From NCBI RefSeq assembly GCF_001592205.1, contig NZ_BCWM01000003.1, positions 1 to 64,000 of the forward strand: DNA of 64,000 nt, in the 5' to 3' direction. Shown piece after piece: positions 25,701 to 34,619 of the stretch (the stretch's first letter is position 1; each line of letters begins with the position of its first letter). This DNA is from Brevundimonas vesicularis NBRC 12165 (GTDB taxonomy: Bacteria; Pseudomonadota; Alphaproteobacteria; Caulobacterales; Caulobacteraceae). The translations under genes were made by a program, and so were the position numbers. The notes beneath the pieces were generated by a model. It was not told the origin of the DNA, ran no database searches, and saw only the letters and a program-made list of their open reading frames with translations.

Positions 25701-25804
25701 CCGCCATTTTTAGAGGCGGATCGTCACACGAAAGCGTGACCGTGGCCCTGGCGCCACTCGCGCCGATCGATGTCCTATATAGAACTTTGTCAGTTGCTAT
25801 TCAA
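25701..25804 (-). promoter_or_regulatory. rpoH promoter and structured 5' leader
   Basis: On the minus strand TTGAAT (25804-25799) and TATATA (25781-25776) are separated by exactly 17 bases, a strong sigma-70-type promoter. The TTGAAT is part of CTTGAA, which is also the -35 of heat-shock promoters, so dual use is possible. Transcription would start near 25769, giving a leader of about 170 nt before ATG 25597. The leader contains two short hairpins (CCGCC/GGCGG near 25701-25719 and GTCAC/GTGAC near 25725-25742) that could affect translation. It is prediction only. Confidence 0.5.
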
Positions 25805-25827
25805 GACCTGCTTGAATAGACGCCTGC

Positions 25828-26847
25828 TCAGAGTTCGGCGAGGCGCGTTTCCAGGCGCTGCATGTCGGACGGCGGCGCAGTCTCGAAGCGAAGCGCCTCG
25901 CCCGTGACAGGATGGACAAAGCCCAGGACAGCGGCGTGGAGGGCCTGACGCTCAAGGCCAGCCTCAGCGATGGCGGCGCGGACGGGAATGGCGGGACTGC
26001 CCGAACCATAGGTCGCGTCGCCGAGGATGGGCGCGCCCTTGGACGACAGGTGGACGCGAATCTGATGGGTGCGGCCGGTGTGAAGGGCGCAGGCGATACG
26101 CGCCGCCATAGGTGCGCCGCCAGCTTTTGCGGGCTCTCCGAAGGTCGCCTGAACGACATAGTCGGTAATGGCCTCGCGACCGCCGGCCTTCAGGACCGCC
26201 ATCTTCTTGCGGTCGCCGGTGGAGCGGCCGATGCGGGTGTGGATGCGGCCGGTCGCGGGCGACGGCGCGCCGCGTGTCAAGGCGATGTAGGTGCGCTCGA
26301 TGTCGTGCGCAGCGAACAGGGCGGAGAGGCCGGCGTGGGCGCGGTCGGTCTTGGCGGCGACCATCACGCCGGAGGTGTCCTTGTCCAGCCGGTGGACGAT
26401 GCCGGGACGGGCGACGCCGCCGATGCCCGACAGGCTGTCGCCGCAATGGGCCAGCAGCGCATTGACCAGGGTGCCGTCGGGCGTGCCGGGCGCGGGGTGG
26501 GCGGCCATGCCCGCAGGCTTGTCGATGACGATAAGGTCGGCGTCCTCGTAGAGGACGATCAGGGGGATGGACTGGGGCTGGGGCGTGGCCGGCGCGACGG
26601 GCGGCAGGGCGACGGCATAGAGGCCTGGCTGGGCCTTGGCGGAACCGCCGGTCAGGACCGCGCCATCGCGGCTGACAGCGCCCTCGGCGAGCAGGGCCTG
26701 GAGCCGGGCGCGCGACAGGGTGGGGAAGGCGCCGGCCAAGGCCTTGTCCAGGCGAACGCCGGCCGCGTCGATGCGGGCCTCCAGCACCTCGGCGGGGGCG
26801 CCGGTCGCGGGGTCTTCGTCTTCGTCGATCAGATCATGGGCGGACAC
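25828..26847 (-). CDS. RluA-family 23S rRNA pseudouridine synthase (RluD-like)
   Basis: A 339-residue pseudouridine synthase. The N-terminal S4 RNA-binding domain (about 27-85: RLDKALAGAFPTLSRARLQALLAEGAV) is followed by the catalytic domain with VIDKPAGMAAHPAPG and the catalytic Asp in HRLDKDTSG (about 152-160). Later TGRTHQIRVHLSS and the closing HPVTGEALRFE match the RluA/RluC/RluD group. The S4 domain plus context make RluD most likely, but RluC is not excluded. GTG 26847 has GGGAG upstream. It lies upstream of rpoH on the same strand, separated by the rpoH promoter region. Confidence 0.9.
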   Translation of the reverse strand: MSAHDLIDEDEDPATGAPAEVLEARIDAAGVRLDKALAGAFPTLSRARLQALLAEGAVSRDGAVLTGGSAKAQPGLYAVALPPVAPATPQPQSIPLIVLYEDADLIVIDKPAGMAAHPAPGTPDGTLVNALLAHCGDSLSGIGGVARPGIVHRLDKDTSGVMVAAKTDRAHAGLSALFAAHDIERTYIALTRGAPSPATGRIHTRIGRSTGDRKKMAVLKAGGREAITDYVVQATFGEPAKAGGAPMAARIACALHTGRTHQIRVHLSSKGAPILGDATYGSGSPAIPVRAAIAEAGLERQALHAAVLGFVHPVTGEALRFETAPPSDMQRLETRLAEL

Positions 26848-26930
26848 GTCGTCTCCCTAGCACGACCGGCCGCTTGCGCGAGGGGCGCGGGTGAGGTGAT
26901 AGTCAAGCTTGGGGGCGTAGGGGACATCCG

Positions 26931-27443
26931 ATGAAGCGGTTGATGATCGCCGGGGGCGCGTTCGCCGCGGCGGCGCTGCTGAGCAGCTGCACCACCATGA
27001 GCAAGGACGAATGCCTCGCCGGCGCATGGGGCGAGAAGGGCTATGCGGACGGGGCGTCGGGCTATCCGATGACGCGGCTGGACGACCACGCCAAGGCCTG
27101 CGCCAAGTTTCAGATCGCACCCAATTCGGCCGCCTATGGCTCGGCGCGTGAGGATGGCCTGCGGACCTATTGCACCTTCCAGCGCGGCTGGGAGGAGGGA
27201 CGGGCGGGCAATGCCTATTATGGCGTCTGTCGGCCGGAGGAGGAACAGGCGTTTCTACCGGCCTATCGTGACGGCCGAATGCTGCATGAGGTCGAGGACG
27301 CGTACGAAACGGCGGAAAGCGCCTTGAACAGCGCAGAAGCCCGGATCGAGAACCGTGAAGACAAGCTGGAAGCCAAGGAGCGTGAACTGCGCGGCGAAGG
27401 CCTGACGGACGAGGAGAGGGAGCGTATTCGTGACCGCATCTAA
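26931..27443 (+). CDS. DUF2799 lipoprotein, truncated by an in-frame TAA
   Basis: A predicted envelope lipoprotein of the DUF2799 family, 170 residues to the first stop. The signal peptide MKRLMIAGGAFAAAALLSSC ends in a lipobox with Cys 20. The mature part has AGAWGEKGYADGASGY, DHAKACAKFQIAPNSAAYGSAREDGLRTYC and RGWEEGRAGNAYYGVCRP, with paired Cys residues. The C-terminal helix EARIENREDKLEAKERELRGEG breaks off at TAA 27441-27443. The frame downstream stays open for 40 more codons with the same helical character. The function is unknown; it is convergent with fba. Confidence 0.8.
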   Translation: MKRLMIAGGAFAAAALLSSCTTMSKDECLAGAWGEKGYADGASGYPMTRLDDHAKACAKFQIAPNSAAYGSAREDGLRTYCTFQRGWEEGRAGNAYYGVCRPEEEQAFLPAYRDGRMLHEVEDAYETAESALNSAEARIENREDKLEAKERELRGEGLTDEERERIRDRI

Positions 27444-27566
27444 GAGGTCAGAGGCGAAATCCGCGATGCGCGTCGCAATGCCCGAGAGGCCCGCGACGCG
27501 CTGGATCAGGCGGAATGGGACGTTCGCCGGCTGCGGCGTGAACTGAGCGGCCGCTACCCGGTCTAA
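27444..27566 (+). other. In-frame continuation after the premature TAA
   Basis: From 27444 the DUF2799 frame runs for 40 codons to the next in-frame TAA at 27564-27566. The translated peptide (EVRGEIRDARRNAREARDAL, then DQAEWDVRRLRRELSGRYPV) is an Arg/Glu-rich helix exactly like the helix that precedes the stop. It has no start codon or ribosome site of its own, so it looks like the ancestral C-terminus cut off by one nonsense change. A single base change (TAA to CAA, GAA or AAA) would restore it. Confidence 0.65.
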
Positions 27567-27575
27567 ACCTCGGCC

Positions 27576-28661
27576 CTAGGCGGCCTTGACGGATGCGCCG
27601 CGGAAGGACGGATCGAGGTCGCCCGAGGCATAGCGTTTGGCCATCTGGGCGGTAGAGAGGGGACGAATCTTGGAGGCCTGACCCTCGCAGCCGAACTGCT
27701 GGTAGCGCTCCATGCACAGCTTCTTCATCGCCTCCTTGGCGGGCTTCAGATAGTAGCGCGGGTCGAACTCGCCCGGCTTCTCCATCAGGGCCTTACGGAT
27801 GGCGCCGGTGATGGCCATGCGGTTGTCGGTGTCGATGTTGACCTTGCGCACGCCGTGCTTGATGCCGCGCTGGATCTCCTCGACCGGCACGCCCCAGGTC
27901 TGGGGCATTTCGCCGCCGTACTGATTGATGATGTCCTGCAGATCCTGCGGCACCGATGACGACCCGTGCATCACCAAGTGGGTGTTGGGCAGGCGACGGT
28001 GGATTTCCTCGATCACGTTCATGGCCAGCACCTCGCCGTCCGGCTGACGCGTGAACTTGTAGGCGCCGTGGCTGGTGCCCATGGCGATGGCGAGGGCGTC
28101 GACCTTGGTGGCGGCGACGAAATCGACGGCCTGATCCGGGTCGGTCAGCAGTTGCGAGTGGTCCAGCTTGCCCTCGAAGCCGTGACCGTCCTCGGCCTCG
28201 CCCATGCCGGTTTCCAGCGAACCCAGCACGCCCAGTTCACCCTCGACCGAGACGCCGCAGGCGTGGGCCATTTCGGTGACGCGACGGGTGACGTCGACAT
28301 TGTATTCGTATGAGGCGGGGGTCTTGGCGTCCTCCTCCAGCGAGCCGTCCATCATCACGCTGGTGAAGCCGTACTGAATGGCGGTGGCGCAGGTCGCCGG
28401 GCCGTTGCCGTGATCCTGGTGCATACAGACCGGGATGTGCGGATAGAGCTCGGCCAGGGCGTCGATCAGCTTGGCCAGAACGATGTCGTTGGCGTAGTTC
28501 CGGGCGCCTCGGCTCGCTTGAATGATCACGGGAGCATTGACCTCGTGGGCCGCCTCCATGATCGCCAGACCCTGTTCCATGTTGTTGATGTTGTAGGCGG
28601 GCAGGCCGTAGTCATTCTCTGCCGCGTGGTCGAGCAGCTGTCGCAGCGTGATGCGCGCCAT
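27576..28661 (-). CDS. fbaA: Fructose-bisphosphate aldolase, class II
   Basis: Cleaves fructose-1,6-bisphosphate to glyceraldehyde-3-phosphate and dihydroxyacetone phosphate, using zinc. It has 361 residues. Class II traits are YNINNMEQ near the start, the zinc-binding [10 protein letters not shown] (about 78-87), [17 protein letters not shown] with the catalytic region, and [12 protein letters not shown] and [13 protein letters not shown] 28661 has AGGAG at a good distance. It is the last of the glycolytic genes here, after gap and pgk, with a hairpin in the gap after pgk, so it may be a separate transcription unit. Confidence 0.93.
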   Translation of the reverse strand: MARITLRQLLDHAAENDYGLPAYNINNMEQGLAIMEAAHEVNAPVIIQASRGARNYANDIVLAKLIDALAELYPHIPVCMHQDHGNGPATCATAIQYGFTSVMMDGSLEEDAKTPASYEYNVDVTRRVTEMAHACGVSVEGELGVLGSLETGMGEAEDGHGFEGKLDHSQLLTDPDQAVDFVAATKVDALAIAMGTSHGAYKFTRQPDGEVLAMNVIEEIHRRLPNTHLVMHGSSSVPQDLQDIINQYGGEMPQTWGVPVEEIQRGIKHGVRKVNIDTDNRMAITGAIRKALMEKPGEFDPRYYLKPAKEAMKKLCMERYQQFGCEGQASKIRPLSTAQMAKRYASGDLDPSFRGASVKAA

Positions 28662-28771
28662 GGGGTAGTCTCCTGAGCCGAATAGTCTTTTTGGTTGGGC
28701 GAGAGATTAGACGCCGGACAGCGCGAAGTCACGCCGTGTTACAGCCGTTTCAGCGCCGATTTCGAAGACAG

Positions 28772-28796
28772 GATGCAGGCGTGATCCGCCTGCATC
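28772..28796 (-). terminator. Hairpin downstream of pgk
   Basis: A perfect 10-bp stem (GATGCAGGCG / CGCCTGCATC) with a five-base loop (TGATC) begins 9 nt beyond the pgk stop. On the minus strand, no clear T-run follows it. It may act as a weak terminator or RNA 3' stabiliser separating pgk from fba. Confidence 0.45.
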
Positions 28797-28805
28797 GCTA
28801 AGCTT

Positions 28806-30002
28806 TCAGGCGCGCAGGGCCTCGACGCCGGGCAGGGGCTTGCCCTCCATCCATTCCAGGAAGGCGCCGCCGGCGGTGGACACGAAGGTCAGGTCCGCCG
28901 CGACGCCGGCATGACCGACGGCCGCGACCGTGTCGCCGCCGCCCGCCACCGCGATCAGGGCGCCAGCCTTGGTGCGGTCGGCGACGTGCTTGGCGGCCGC
29001 GACCGTGGCGGCGTCGAAAGGCGGGACCTCGAACACGCCAAGCGGGCCGTTCCAGATCAAGGTCTTGGACGCGTCGATGGCGGCGTTCAGGCGAGCGACG
29101 GTGTCGGGGCCTGCGTCCAGGATCTTGTCTTCAGTCGCGAGGGCTTCGCCGGTCTTGACGGTGCGGGCGGCGGCGCCGGGCTTGACCTCGGTCGCCACGA
29201 CGACATCGACGGGCAGCAGGATGTCGCAGCCCTTCGCCTCGGCTTCCGCCAGGATTTCGCGCGCCGTGTCCGCCATATCCTTTTCGGCCAGTGAACCGCC
29301 GATATCGACGCCTTGGGCATAAAGGAAGGTGTTGGCCATGCCGCCGCCGATGGCGAGCGTATCCAGCTTGCCGACCAAGTTCTTCAGCAGGTCCAGCTTG
29401 GTCGAGACCTTGGAGCCGCCGACGATGCCGACGACTGGCTTCTGCGGCTTGCCGAGCGCAGCGTCGAGCGCGTCCAATTCGCGCCGCATGGATTCGCCAG
29501 CATAGGCCGGGATGTGGTGGGCGACGCCTTCCGTCGAGGCGTGGGCGCGGTGGGCGGCCGAGAAGGCGTCGTTGACGTAGAGATCGCCCAGATCCGCCAG
29601 CTTCTGGGCGAAGACCGGATCATTGGCCTCTTCCGCCGCATGGAAGCGCACGTTCTCCAACAGGACCACTCCGCCGGCGTCCAGATCGCGGATGGCCTCC
29701 ACGGCGTCAGGGCCGATGCAGTCGTCGGCGAAGCGGACGGGGGCGCCGAGCAGTTCTTCCAGCGGTTGGACGACGGGTTTCAGGCTCATGGACGGGACGC
29801 GCTGGCCCTTGGGGCGGTCGAAGTGAGCCAGCAGGGCGACCTTGGCGCCCGCGTCGCGCAGGCGCTGGATCGTCGGCAGGGCGACCCGCAAACGGGTGTC
29901 GTCCGTGACCTTGCCGCCCTCCATCGGGACGTTGAAGTCCACGCGGACCAGGGCCGTCTTGCCGGCGAGGTCGTAAGCGTCGTCGAGGGTGCGGAAGGTC
30001 AT
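28806..30002 (-). CDS. pgk: Phosphoglycerate kinase
   Basis: Transfers phosphate between 1,3-bisphosphoglycerate and ADP in glycolysis, giving ATP and 3-phosphoglycerate. It has 398 residues, normal. Motifs in order: [52 protein letters not shown] and the nucleotide-binding [13 protein letters not shown] (about 353-365), with [15 protein letters not shown] near the end. Only a weak TGAGA ribosome site precedes ATG 30002, which is 7 nt after the stop of the membrane ORF, so translation may be coupled. Confidence 0.95.
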   Translation of the reverse strand: MTFRTLDDAYDLAGKTALVRVDFNVPMEGGKVTDDTRLRVALPTIQRLRDAGAKVALLAHFDRPKGQRVPSMSLKPVVQPLEELLGAPVRFADDCIGPDAVEAIRDLDAGGVVLLENVRFHAAEEANDPVFAQKLADLGDLYVNDAFSAAHRAHASTEGVAHHIPAYAGESMRRELDALDAALGKPQKPVVGIVGGSKVSTKLDLLKNLVGKLDTLAIGGGMANTFLYAQGVDIGGSLAEKDMADTAREILAEAEAKGCDILLPVDVVVATEVKPGAAARTVKTGEALATEDKILDAGPDTVARLNAAIDASKTLIWNGPLGVFEVPPFDAATVAAAKHVADRTKAGALIAVAGGGDTVAAVGHAGVAADLTFVSTAGGAFLEWMEGKPLPGVEALRA

Positions 30003-30009
30003 GATTATC

Positions 30010-30339
30010 TCAGAATGCGTTGCAAACAGGGTACGCAGTTGTCACCACGTTGACGACGCTGATCGCGAACACGACAAACGCCGCCGCCGAAAGAAGGTAT
30101 CCAGCGGGATTTCTATTGCGCCAAAAGAACACACCGGCTGCAATCAGCCATGCAAATGTCAGCGCCGTGAGAACCAAATAAAAGCCCAGTCCAGGACTGG
30201 CCCCGATTGGGTCCAGAAAGCCGAATCTTGCGAGGTTTCGGATTGCGCAAAAAGTCGATGCACCTGCCCCGGCCAGAAAACCGGTGACGATCAGGGCGAT
30301 CCCTCGGATGAATGTCCAAAGGATCGCCCGATCAGTCAT
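30010..30339 (-). CDS. Small membrane protein between gap and pgk
   Basis: A 109-residue integral membrane protein I do not recognise, with three hydrophobic helices: [20 protein letters not shown] (about 4-23), [24 protein letters not shown] (about 49-72) and [22 protein letters not shown] (about 80-101). Start ATG 30339 overlaps the gap stop as TGATG, and its stop lies 7 nt before pgk, so it is cotranscribed with two glycolytic genes. A role in sugar phosphate metabolism or transport would be guesswork. Its base composition is lower in GC than gap and pgk. Confidence 0.65.
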   Translation of the reverse strand: MTDRAILWTFIRGIALIVTGFLAGAGASTFCAIRNLARFGFLDPIGASPGLGFYLVLTALTFAWLIAAGVFFWRNRNPAGYLLSAAAFVVFAISVVNVVTTAYPVCNAF

Positions 30340-31346
30340 CAGAAGAACTTCGCCATCTGCAACGCCGTGTCGCTCATGCGCGTCGCGAAGCCCCATTCGT
30401 TGTCGTACCAGCTCAGCACGCGGGCCAGCTTGCCGTCGACGACCTGGGTCTGGGGCAGGGCGGCGGTGGAAGAGGCCGCGATGTGGTTCAGGTCGTGCGA
30501 AACCAGGGGGTCGGTCGTCGTGAACAGGACGCCCTTCATGGGGCCGTCGGCAGCGGCCTGAAGCGCCGCGTTGATCTCTTCGACCGTGACCTCGCGACCG
30601 GCGACGACCTTAAGATCGACGACCGAGACGTTGGGGGTCGGGACGCGGATCGACGAGCCGTCCAGCTTGCCCTTCAGCTCCGGCAGGACCAGACCCAGGG
30701 CCTTGGCGGCGCCGGTTGAGGTCGGGATCATGGACAGGGCCGCGGCGCGGGCGCGGTACAGGTCCTTGTGCATCGTATCCAGGGTCGGCTGGTCCCCGGT
30801 GTAGGAGTGGATGGTCGTCATATAGCCCCGCTCGATGCCGAACAGGTCGTTCAGCACCTTGGCGACCGGGGCCAGGGCGTTGGTGGTGCACGAGCCGTTC
30901 GACACGACGATGTCGTCGGCGGTCAGGGTTTCGTGGTTGACCTTGTAGACGATGGTCTTGTCGGCGTTGTCGGCGGGCGCCGAGACCAGGACGCGCTTGG
31001 CGCCGGCCTTCAGGTGGGCGCTGGCCTTGTCCTTGGAGGTGAAGATGCCGGTGCATTCGAAGGCGATGTCCACCTTCAGCTCGGCGTGCGGCAGGTTGGC
31101 GGGGTCTCGCTCGGCCGTGACCTTGATCTTGCCCGTGCCGACGTCGATCCAATCCTCGCCCGAGGTCACCGTGCCGGGGAAGCGGCCGTGGACCGAATCG
31201 TAACGGAACAGGTGGGCGTTGGTCTCGACCGGACCCAGATCGTTGATCGCCACCACCTCGATGTCCGTGCGGCCATGCTCGATGATCGAGCGAAGGACGA
31301 GACGGCCAATGCGGCCGAAACCATTGATGGCGACGCGAACGGTCAT
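30339..31346 (-). CDS. gap: Glyceraldehyde-3-phosphate dehydrogenase, type I
   Basis: Oxidises glyceraldehyde-3-phosphate to 1,3-bisphosphoglycerate with NAD. It has 335 residues. The N-terminal Rossmann motif is [13 protein letters not shown] (about 7-19), catalytic Cys lies in [16 protein letters not shown] (about 153-168), and TVHSYTG-type ([14 protein letters not shown]) and [12 protein letters not shown] follow. AGGAG precedes ATG 31346. It is the first gene of the unit gap-ORF-pgk. The stop overlaps the next start. Confidence 0.95.
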   Translation of the reverse strand: MTVRVAINGFGRIGRLVLRSIIEHGRTDIEVVAINDLGPVETNAHLFRYDSVHGRFPGTVTSGEDWIDVGTGKIKVTAERDPANLPHAELKVDIAFECTGIFTSKDKASAHLKAGAKRVLVSAPADNADKTIVYKVNHETLTADDIVVSNGSCTTNALAPVAKVLNDLFGIERGYMTTIHSYTGDQPTLDTMHKDLYRARAAALSMIPTSTGAAKALGLVLPELKGKLDGSSIRVPTPNVSVVDLKVVAGREVTVEEINAALQAAADGPMKGVLFTTTDPLVSHDLNHIAASSTAALPQTQVVDGKLARVLSWYDNEWGFATRMSDTALQMAKFF

Positions 31347-31599
31347 GGAGAGCTCCTGTGATCGGTATGACGAGCGTTATATAGGTGCGCGTCTCAATGG
31401 AGCGGTCGCGGGCGGGTTTCAACCCCGCGCTCGTAACATGATGTGATGGACGGTTACGCTTCGAAAATCCTCGGTGTCAGCTTCGGGTAAGAAACACCCC
31501 GGACGCGGTCGTTTTCGAGCCGCCGCGCAAATTTATTGCGACGGGGGTTGTGTGATGCCCGCCGCTATGGTTTCTTGGCGTCAGAACAGGGAGCCGCCC

Positions 31600-31752
31600 G
31601 TGGCCACGATGACGCGCGACATGATGAAGGGACGCACCGCCAAGGCGGTCGCCGCCGTTCGCGCGCCGGTCGGCCTGGAAAGCCCCGTATTCCTGATTAC
31701 CCTCGTACTTCTCGGCCTGCTTACGCAAGCGGCGTGGATGCACGCGACCTGA
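31600..31752 (+). CDS. Small Val/Leu-rich ORF, possible leader peptide of the ilv operon
   Basis: A 50-codon ORF starting at GTG 31600 (AGGGAG six bases upstream) and ending TGA 31750-31752. Its C-terminal half has one stretch of mostly branched-chain residues (PVFLITLVLLGLL). In that stretch both Val codons are GTA and four of the six Leu codons are CTC or CTT, which are uncommon in the CTG/GTC-using neighbouring genes. A terminator follows 30 nt later and ilvD 91 nt later. This matches the anatomy of a leader peptide with control codons. It could also be a plain small membrane protein, since the same stretch is hydrophobic enough to span a membrane. Confidence 0.5.
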   Translation: MATMTRDMMKGRTAKAVAAVRAPVGLESPVFLITLVLLGLLTQAAWMHAT

Positions 31753-31782
31753 CCCTAGACACACTCAGGATCGTCTCGCACC

Positions 31783-31812
31783 ACCCCGCATCCGAAAGGA
31801 AGCGGGGTTTTT
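31783..31812 (+). terminator. Rho-independent terminator/possible attenuator before ilvD
   Basis: CCCCGC pairs with GCGGGG across a 12-base loop and is followed by TTTTT. The arm CCCCGCA could instead pair with TGCGGGG at 31815-31821, and GCATCC (31788-31793) with GGATGC (31736-31741) at the end of the small upstream ORF. The presence of alternative partners is what an attenuator needs, but no folding calculation was done. Confidence 0.6.
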
Positions 31813-31843
31813 AGTGCGGGGCGGTTCGAAACGAACCGGACCG

Positions 31844-33583
31844 ATGACGCAAAATTCTACCTCCCAGCCCAGAAAGCCCAACGCGCGCAGCGCGGCGGTG
31901 ACGGCTGGCCCGAACCGGGCCGCCGCCCGCTCGTATTTGCGCGCCGCCGGCATGCAGGACGCCGATTTCGACAAGCCGATGATCGGCATCGTCAACACCT
32001 GGTCGACGGTCACGCCGTGCAACATGCATCTGGATAGGCTGGCCAAGGATGTGCGCGCCGGCATCACGGCGGCAGGTGGCTATCCGGTTGATTTCAACAC
32101 CATCGTCGTCACCGACGGCATCTCGATGGGCACGGCGGGCATGAAGGCCTCGCTGATCAGCCGCGAGGTCGTCGCCGACTCCATCGAGCTGGCCATCGAG
32201 GGCCACCAGCTGGACGGCGTGGTCTGCATCGTCGGCTGCGACAAGACGATCCCGGCGGCGGCCATGGCTTTGGCCCGGATGGATATCCCCGGCCTGGTCT
32301 ATTACGGCGGCACCATCATGCCCGGCGTTATCGGGACGAAAGAGGTCTCGGTCCAGGAGGTGTTCGAGGCCATCGGCGCCCATTCGGCCGGCGCCCTGGA
32401 CGACGAAGGTCTGAAGGCGGTCGAACAGGCCGTCTGCCCCGGCGCCGGGGCCTGCGGCGGCCAATTCACGGCCAACACCATGGCCATGGCCCTGTCGGTC
32501 ATGGGCATCTCGCCCATGGGCGCCAACGACGTGCCGGCCGTCGATCCGAACAAGGCCGCCGAGGGCGAACGCTGCGGTCGGCTGATCGTCGAACGCGTCT
32601 TCTCCGGTGACACGGCCCGCAAATACATCACACGCGCCAGCCTGAAGAACGCCGCCGTCGCCGTCTCGGCCTCGGGCGGGTCGACCAATGCGGTTATGCA
32701 CTTGACGGCCATCGCGGCGGAGGCCGGCGTCGAGTTCGGCGTCGAGGACTGCCACCAGGCCTGCGTCGAGGCGCCGGTCATCTGCGATTTGAAGCCGGGC
32801 GGCCGCTTCCTGGCCTCGCACCTGTTCGCCGCCGGCGGCACCCGTCTGGTCACCCAGCGGATGGCCGAGGCGGGCAAGATCGTGAACACCCCCACCGTCA
32901 CCGGCCGCAGCCTGTTCGCCGAAGCCGCCGAGGCCGAGGAGACCCCGGGCCAGGTGGTGGTGACCACCTTCGATGCCCCTGTGATGGATCGCGGCAGCTT
33001 CGCCGTCATCTATGGCGATGTCGCCCCGGAAGGCGCGGTCATCAAGCTGACGGGCCACAAGGTCGACACGTTCGAAGGCCCGGCCTGCGTCTTCGACTCG
33101 GAAGAGGACGCCTTCCACGCCGTTCAGGACGGATCGGTCGGCGAAGGCGACGTGATCATCATCCGCTACGAAGGGCCCAAGGGCGGTCCGGGCATGCGTG
33201 AGATGCTGCAGGTCACCGCCGCCCTGAAGGGGCGCAAGATCGACAATGTCGCCCTGCTGACCGACGGCCGGTTCTCGGGCGCCAGCTACGGCTTCGTCGC
33301 CGGACACGTCTCGCCGGAAGCCGCCGTGGGCGGCCCGATCGCCCTCATTCGCGATGGTGACCGCATCACCATCGACGTCACCAACCGCCGCATCGACGTC
33401 AATGTCGATCTGGCGACGCGCCGGGCGGGCTTTACGCCCCACGTAGTCCGCCCGGCGCGAGGTGTCTTCGCCAAATACCGCGCCTCGGTCGCCTCGGCCG
33501 CCCAGGGCGCTGTCACCATCCCCAACCCGCCGCCGGCCCAAGTCCCGGCAAGCCACAAAATCAACGCTGCTCAGGACGCCTGA
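31844..33583 (+). CDS. ilvD: Dihydroxy-acid dehydratase
   Basis: Dehydrates dihydroxy-isovalerate and dihydroxy-methylvalerate to the oxo acids in valine and isoleucine synthesis, using an iron-sulfur cluster. It has 579 residues from ATG 31844. Landmarks: AARSYLRAAGM near the N-terminus, NTWSTVTPCNMHLDRLA (cluster Cys about 60), GCDKTIPAAAMALARMD with the second cluster Cys, GAGACGGQFTANTMA with the third, and GPKGGPGMREML and TDGRFSGAS later. The upstream GTG 31814 would add ten residues not expected from the family. First of the ilv-leu gene series; the stop lies 3 nt before ilvC. Confidence 0.95.
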   Translation: MTQNSTSQPRKPNARSAAVTAGPNRAAARSYLRAAGMQDADFDKPMIGIVNTWSTVTPCNMHLDRLAKDVRAGITAAGGYPVDFNTIVVTDGISMGTAGMKASLISREVVADSIELAIEGHQLDGVVCIVGCDKTIPAAAMALARMDIPGLVYYGGTIMPGVIGTKEVSVQEVFEAIGAHSAGALDDEGLKAVEQAVCPGAGACGGQFTANTMAMALSVMGISPMGANDVPAVDPNKAAEGERCGRLIVERVFSGDTARKYITRASLKNAAVAVSASGGSTNAVMHLTAIAAEAGVEFGVEDCHQACVEAPVICDLKPGGRFLASHLFAAGGTRLVTQRMAEAGKIVNTPTVTGRSLFAEAAEAEETPGQVVVTTFDAPVMDRGSFAVIYGDVAPEGAVIKLTGHKVDTFEGPACVFDSEEDAFHAVQDGSVGEGDVIIIRYEGPKGGPGMREMLQVTAALKGRKIDNVALLTDGRFSGASYGFVAGHVSPEAAVGGPIALIRDGDRITIDVTNRRIDVNVDLATRRAGFTPHVVRPARGVFAKYRASVASAAQGAVTIPNPPPAQVPASHKINAAQDA

Positions 33584-33586
33584 CCC

Positions 33587-34600
33587 ATGGCCATCACCAT
33601 CTACACCAACGAAGACATCAAGCCGGGCGCCATCGCCGGCCAGCGCATCGCCATCATCGGCTACGGCTCGCAGGGTCGCGCCCATGCGCAGAACCTGAAG
33701 GACAGCGGCCATGACGTGGTCGCCGGCGTCCGTCACGGCGGCACGGGCTGGAAACACGCCACCGCCGACGGCGTGCCGACCGCCGAGCCGGCCGAGGCCG
33801 TCAAGGGCGCCGACATCATCGCCATCCTGACCCCCGACATGGTTCAGGGCGACGTCTATCGCGACATCATTGAGCCGAACGCCAAGGAAGGCTCGGCCCT
33901 GCTGTTCGCCCACGGCTTCTCGATCATCTACGAGCGCATCACCCCGCGCGAGGACATGGACGTGATCCTGGTCGCGCCGAAGGGACCGGGCGATCTGGTC
34001 CGTCGCGAGTTTCAGCGCGGTCGCGGCGTGCCTAGCCTGTTCGCCGTCGAGAAGGACGTCACCGGCAAGGCGCGCGACCGGGCCATGGGTTATGCCAAGG
34101 GCAACGGCGGCGCGACCGGCGGCCTGCTGGAAACCACCTTCCGCGAAGAGACCGAGACCGATCTGTTCGGCGAACAGGCGGTCCTGTGCGGCGGCGCCAA
34201 GGAGCTGGTCATCCAGGGCTTCAACACCCTGGTCGAGGCCGGTTACCAGCCCGAGATCGCCTATTTCGAATGCCTGCACGAGCTGAAGCTGATCGTGGAC
34301 CTGTTCTACGAAGGCGGCATCTCCAAGATGCACCACTTCATCTCGGAAACCGCCAAGTACGGCGCGGTCGCCAGCGGCCCGCGCGTCGTGACCGAAGAGA
34401 CCAAGGCCCGCATGAAGACCATTCTGGACGAGATCCAGGACGGCACCTTCGCGCGCAACTGGATCGCCGAGAACGAGGCCGGCAAGCCGCAATACGAGGC
34501 TTGGCTGAAGGCGGACCGCGAGAGCCAGATCGAACAGGTCGGCGCTCGTCTGCGCGAACGCATGGCCTGGCTGAACACGCCCAAGGCTGAAGCGGCCTGA
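33587..34600 (+). CDS. ilvC: Ketol-acid reductoisomerase
   Basis: Isomerises and reduces acetolactate or acetohydroxybutyrate with NADPH in valine and isoleucine synthesis. It has 337 residues, class I (short) type. The nucleotide motif [19 protein letters not shown] (about 24-42), [31 protein letters not shown]-type ([22 protein letters not shown]), and the final [14 protein letters not shown] tail are normal. It follows ilvD by 3 nt and precedes ilvB by 19. Confidence 0.95.
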   Translation: MAITIYTNEDIKPGAIAGQRIAIIGYGSQGRAHAQNLKDSGHDVVAGVRHGGTGWKHATADGVPTAEPAEAVKGADIIAILTPDMVQGDVYRDIIEPNAKEGSALLFAHGFSIIYERITPREDMDVILVAPKGPGDLVRREFQRGRGVPSLFAVEKDVTGKARDRAMGYAKGNGGATGGLLETTFREETETDLFGEQAVLCGGAKELVIQGFNTLVEAGYQPEIAYFECLHELKLIVDLFYEGGISKMHHFISETAKYGAVASGPRVVTEETKARMKTILDEIQDGTFARNWIAENEAGKPQYEAWLKADRESQIEQVGARLRERMAWLNTPKAEAA

Positions 34601-34619
34601 TCGCCGCCTGAACGACCGG

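Noticed and set aside
31814..31843. GTG 31814 as the ilvD start
   Set aside because: It would lie within the terminator/antiterminator region and add ten residues not seen at the usual start of dihydroxy-acid dehydratases.
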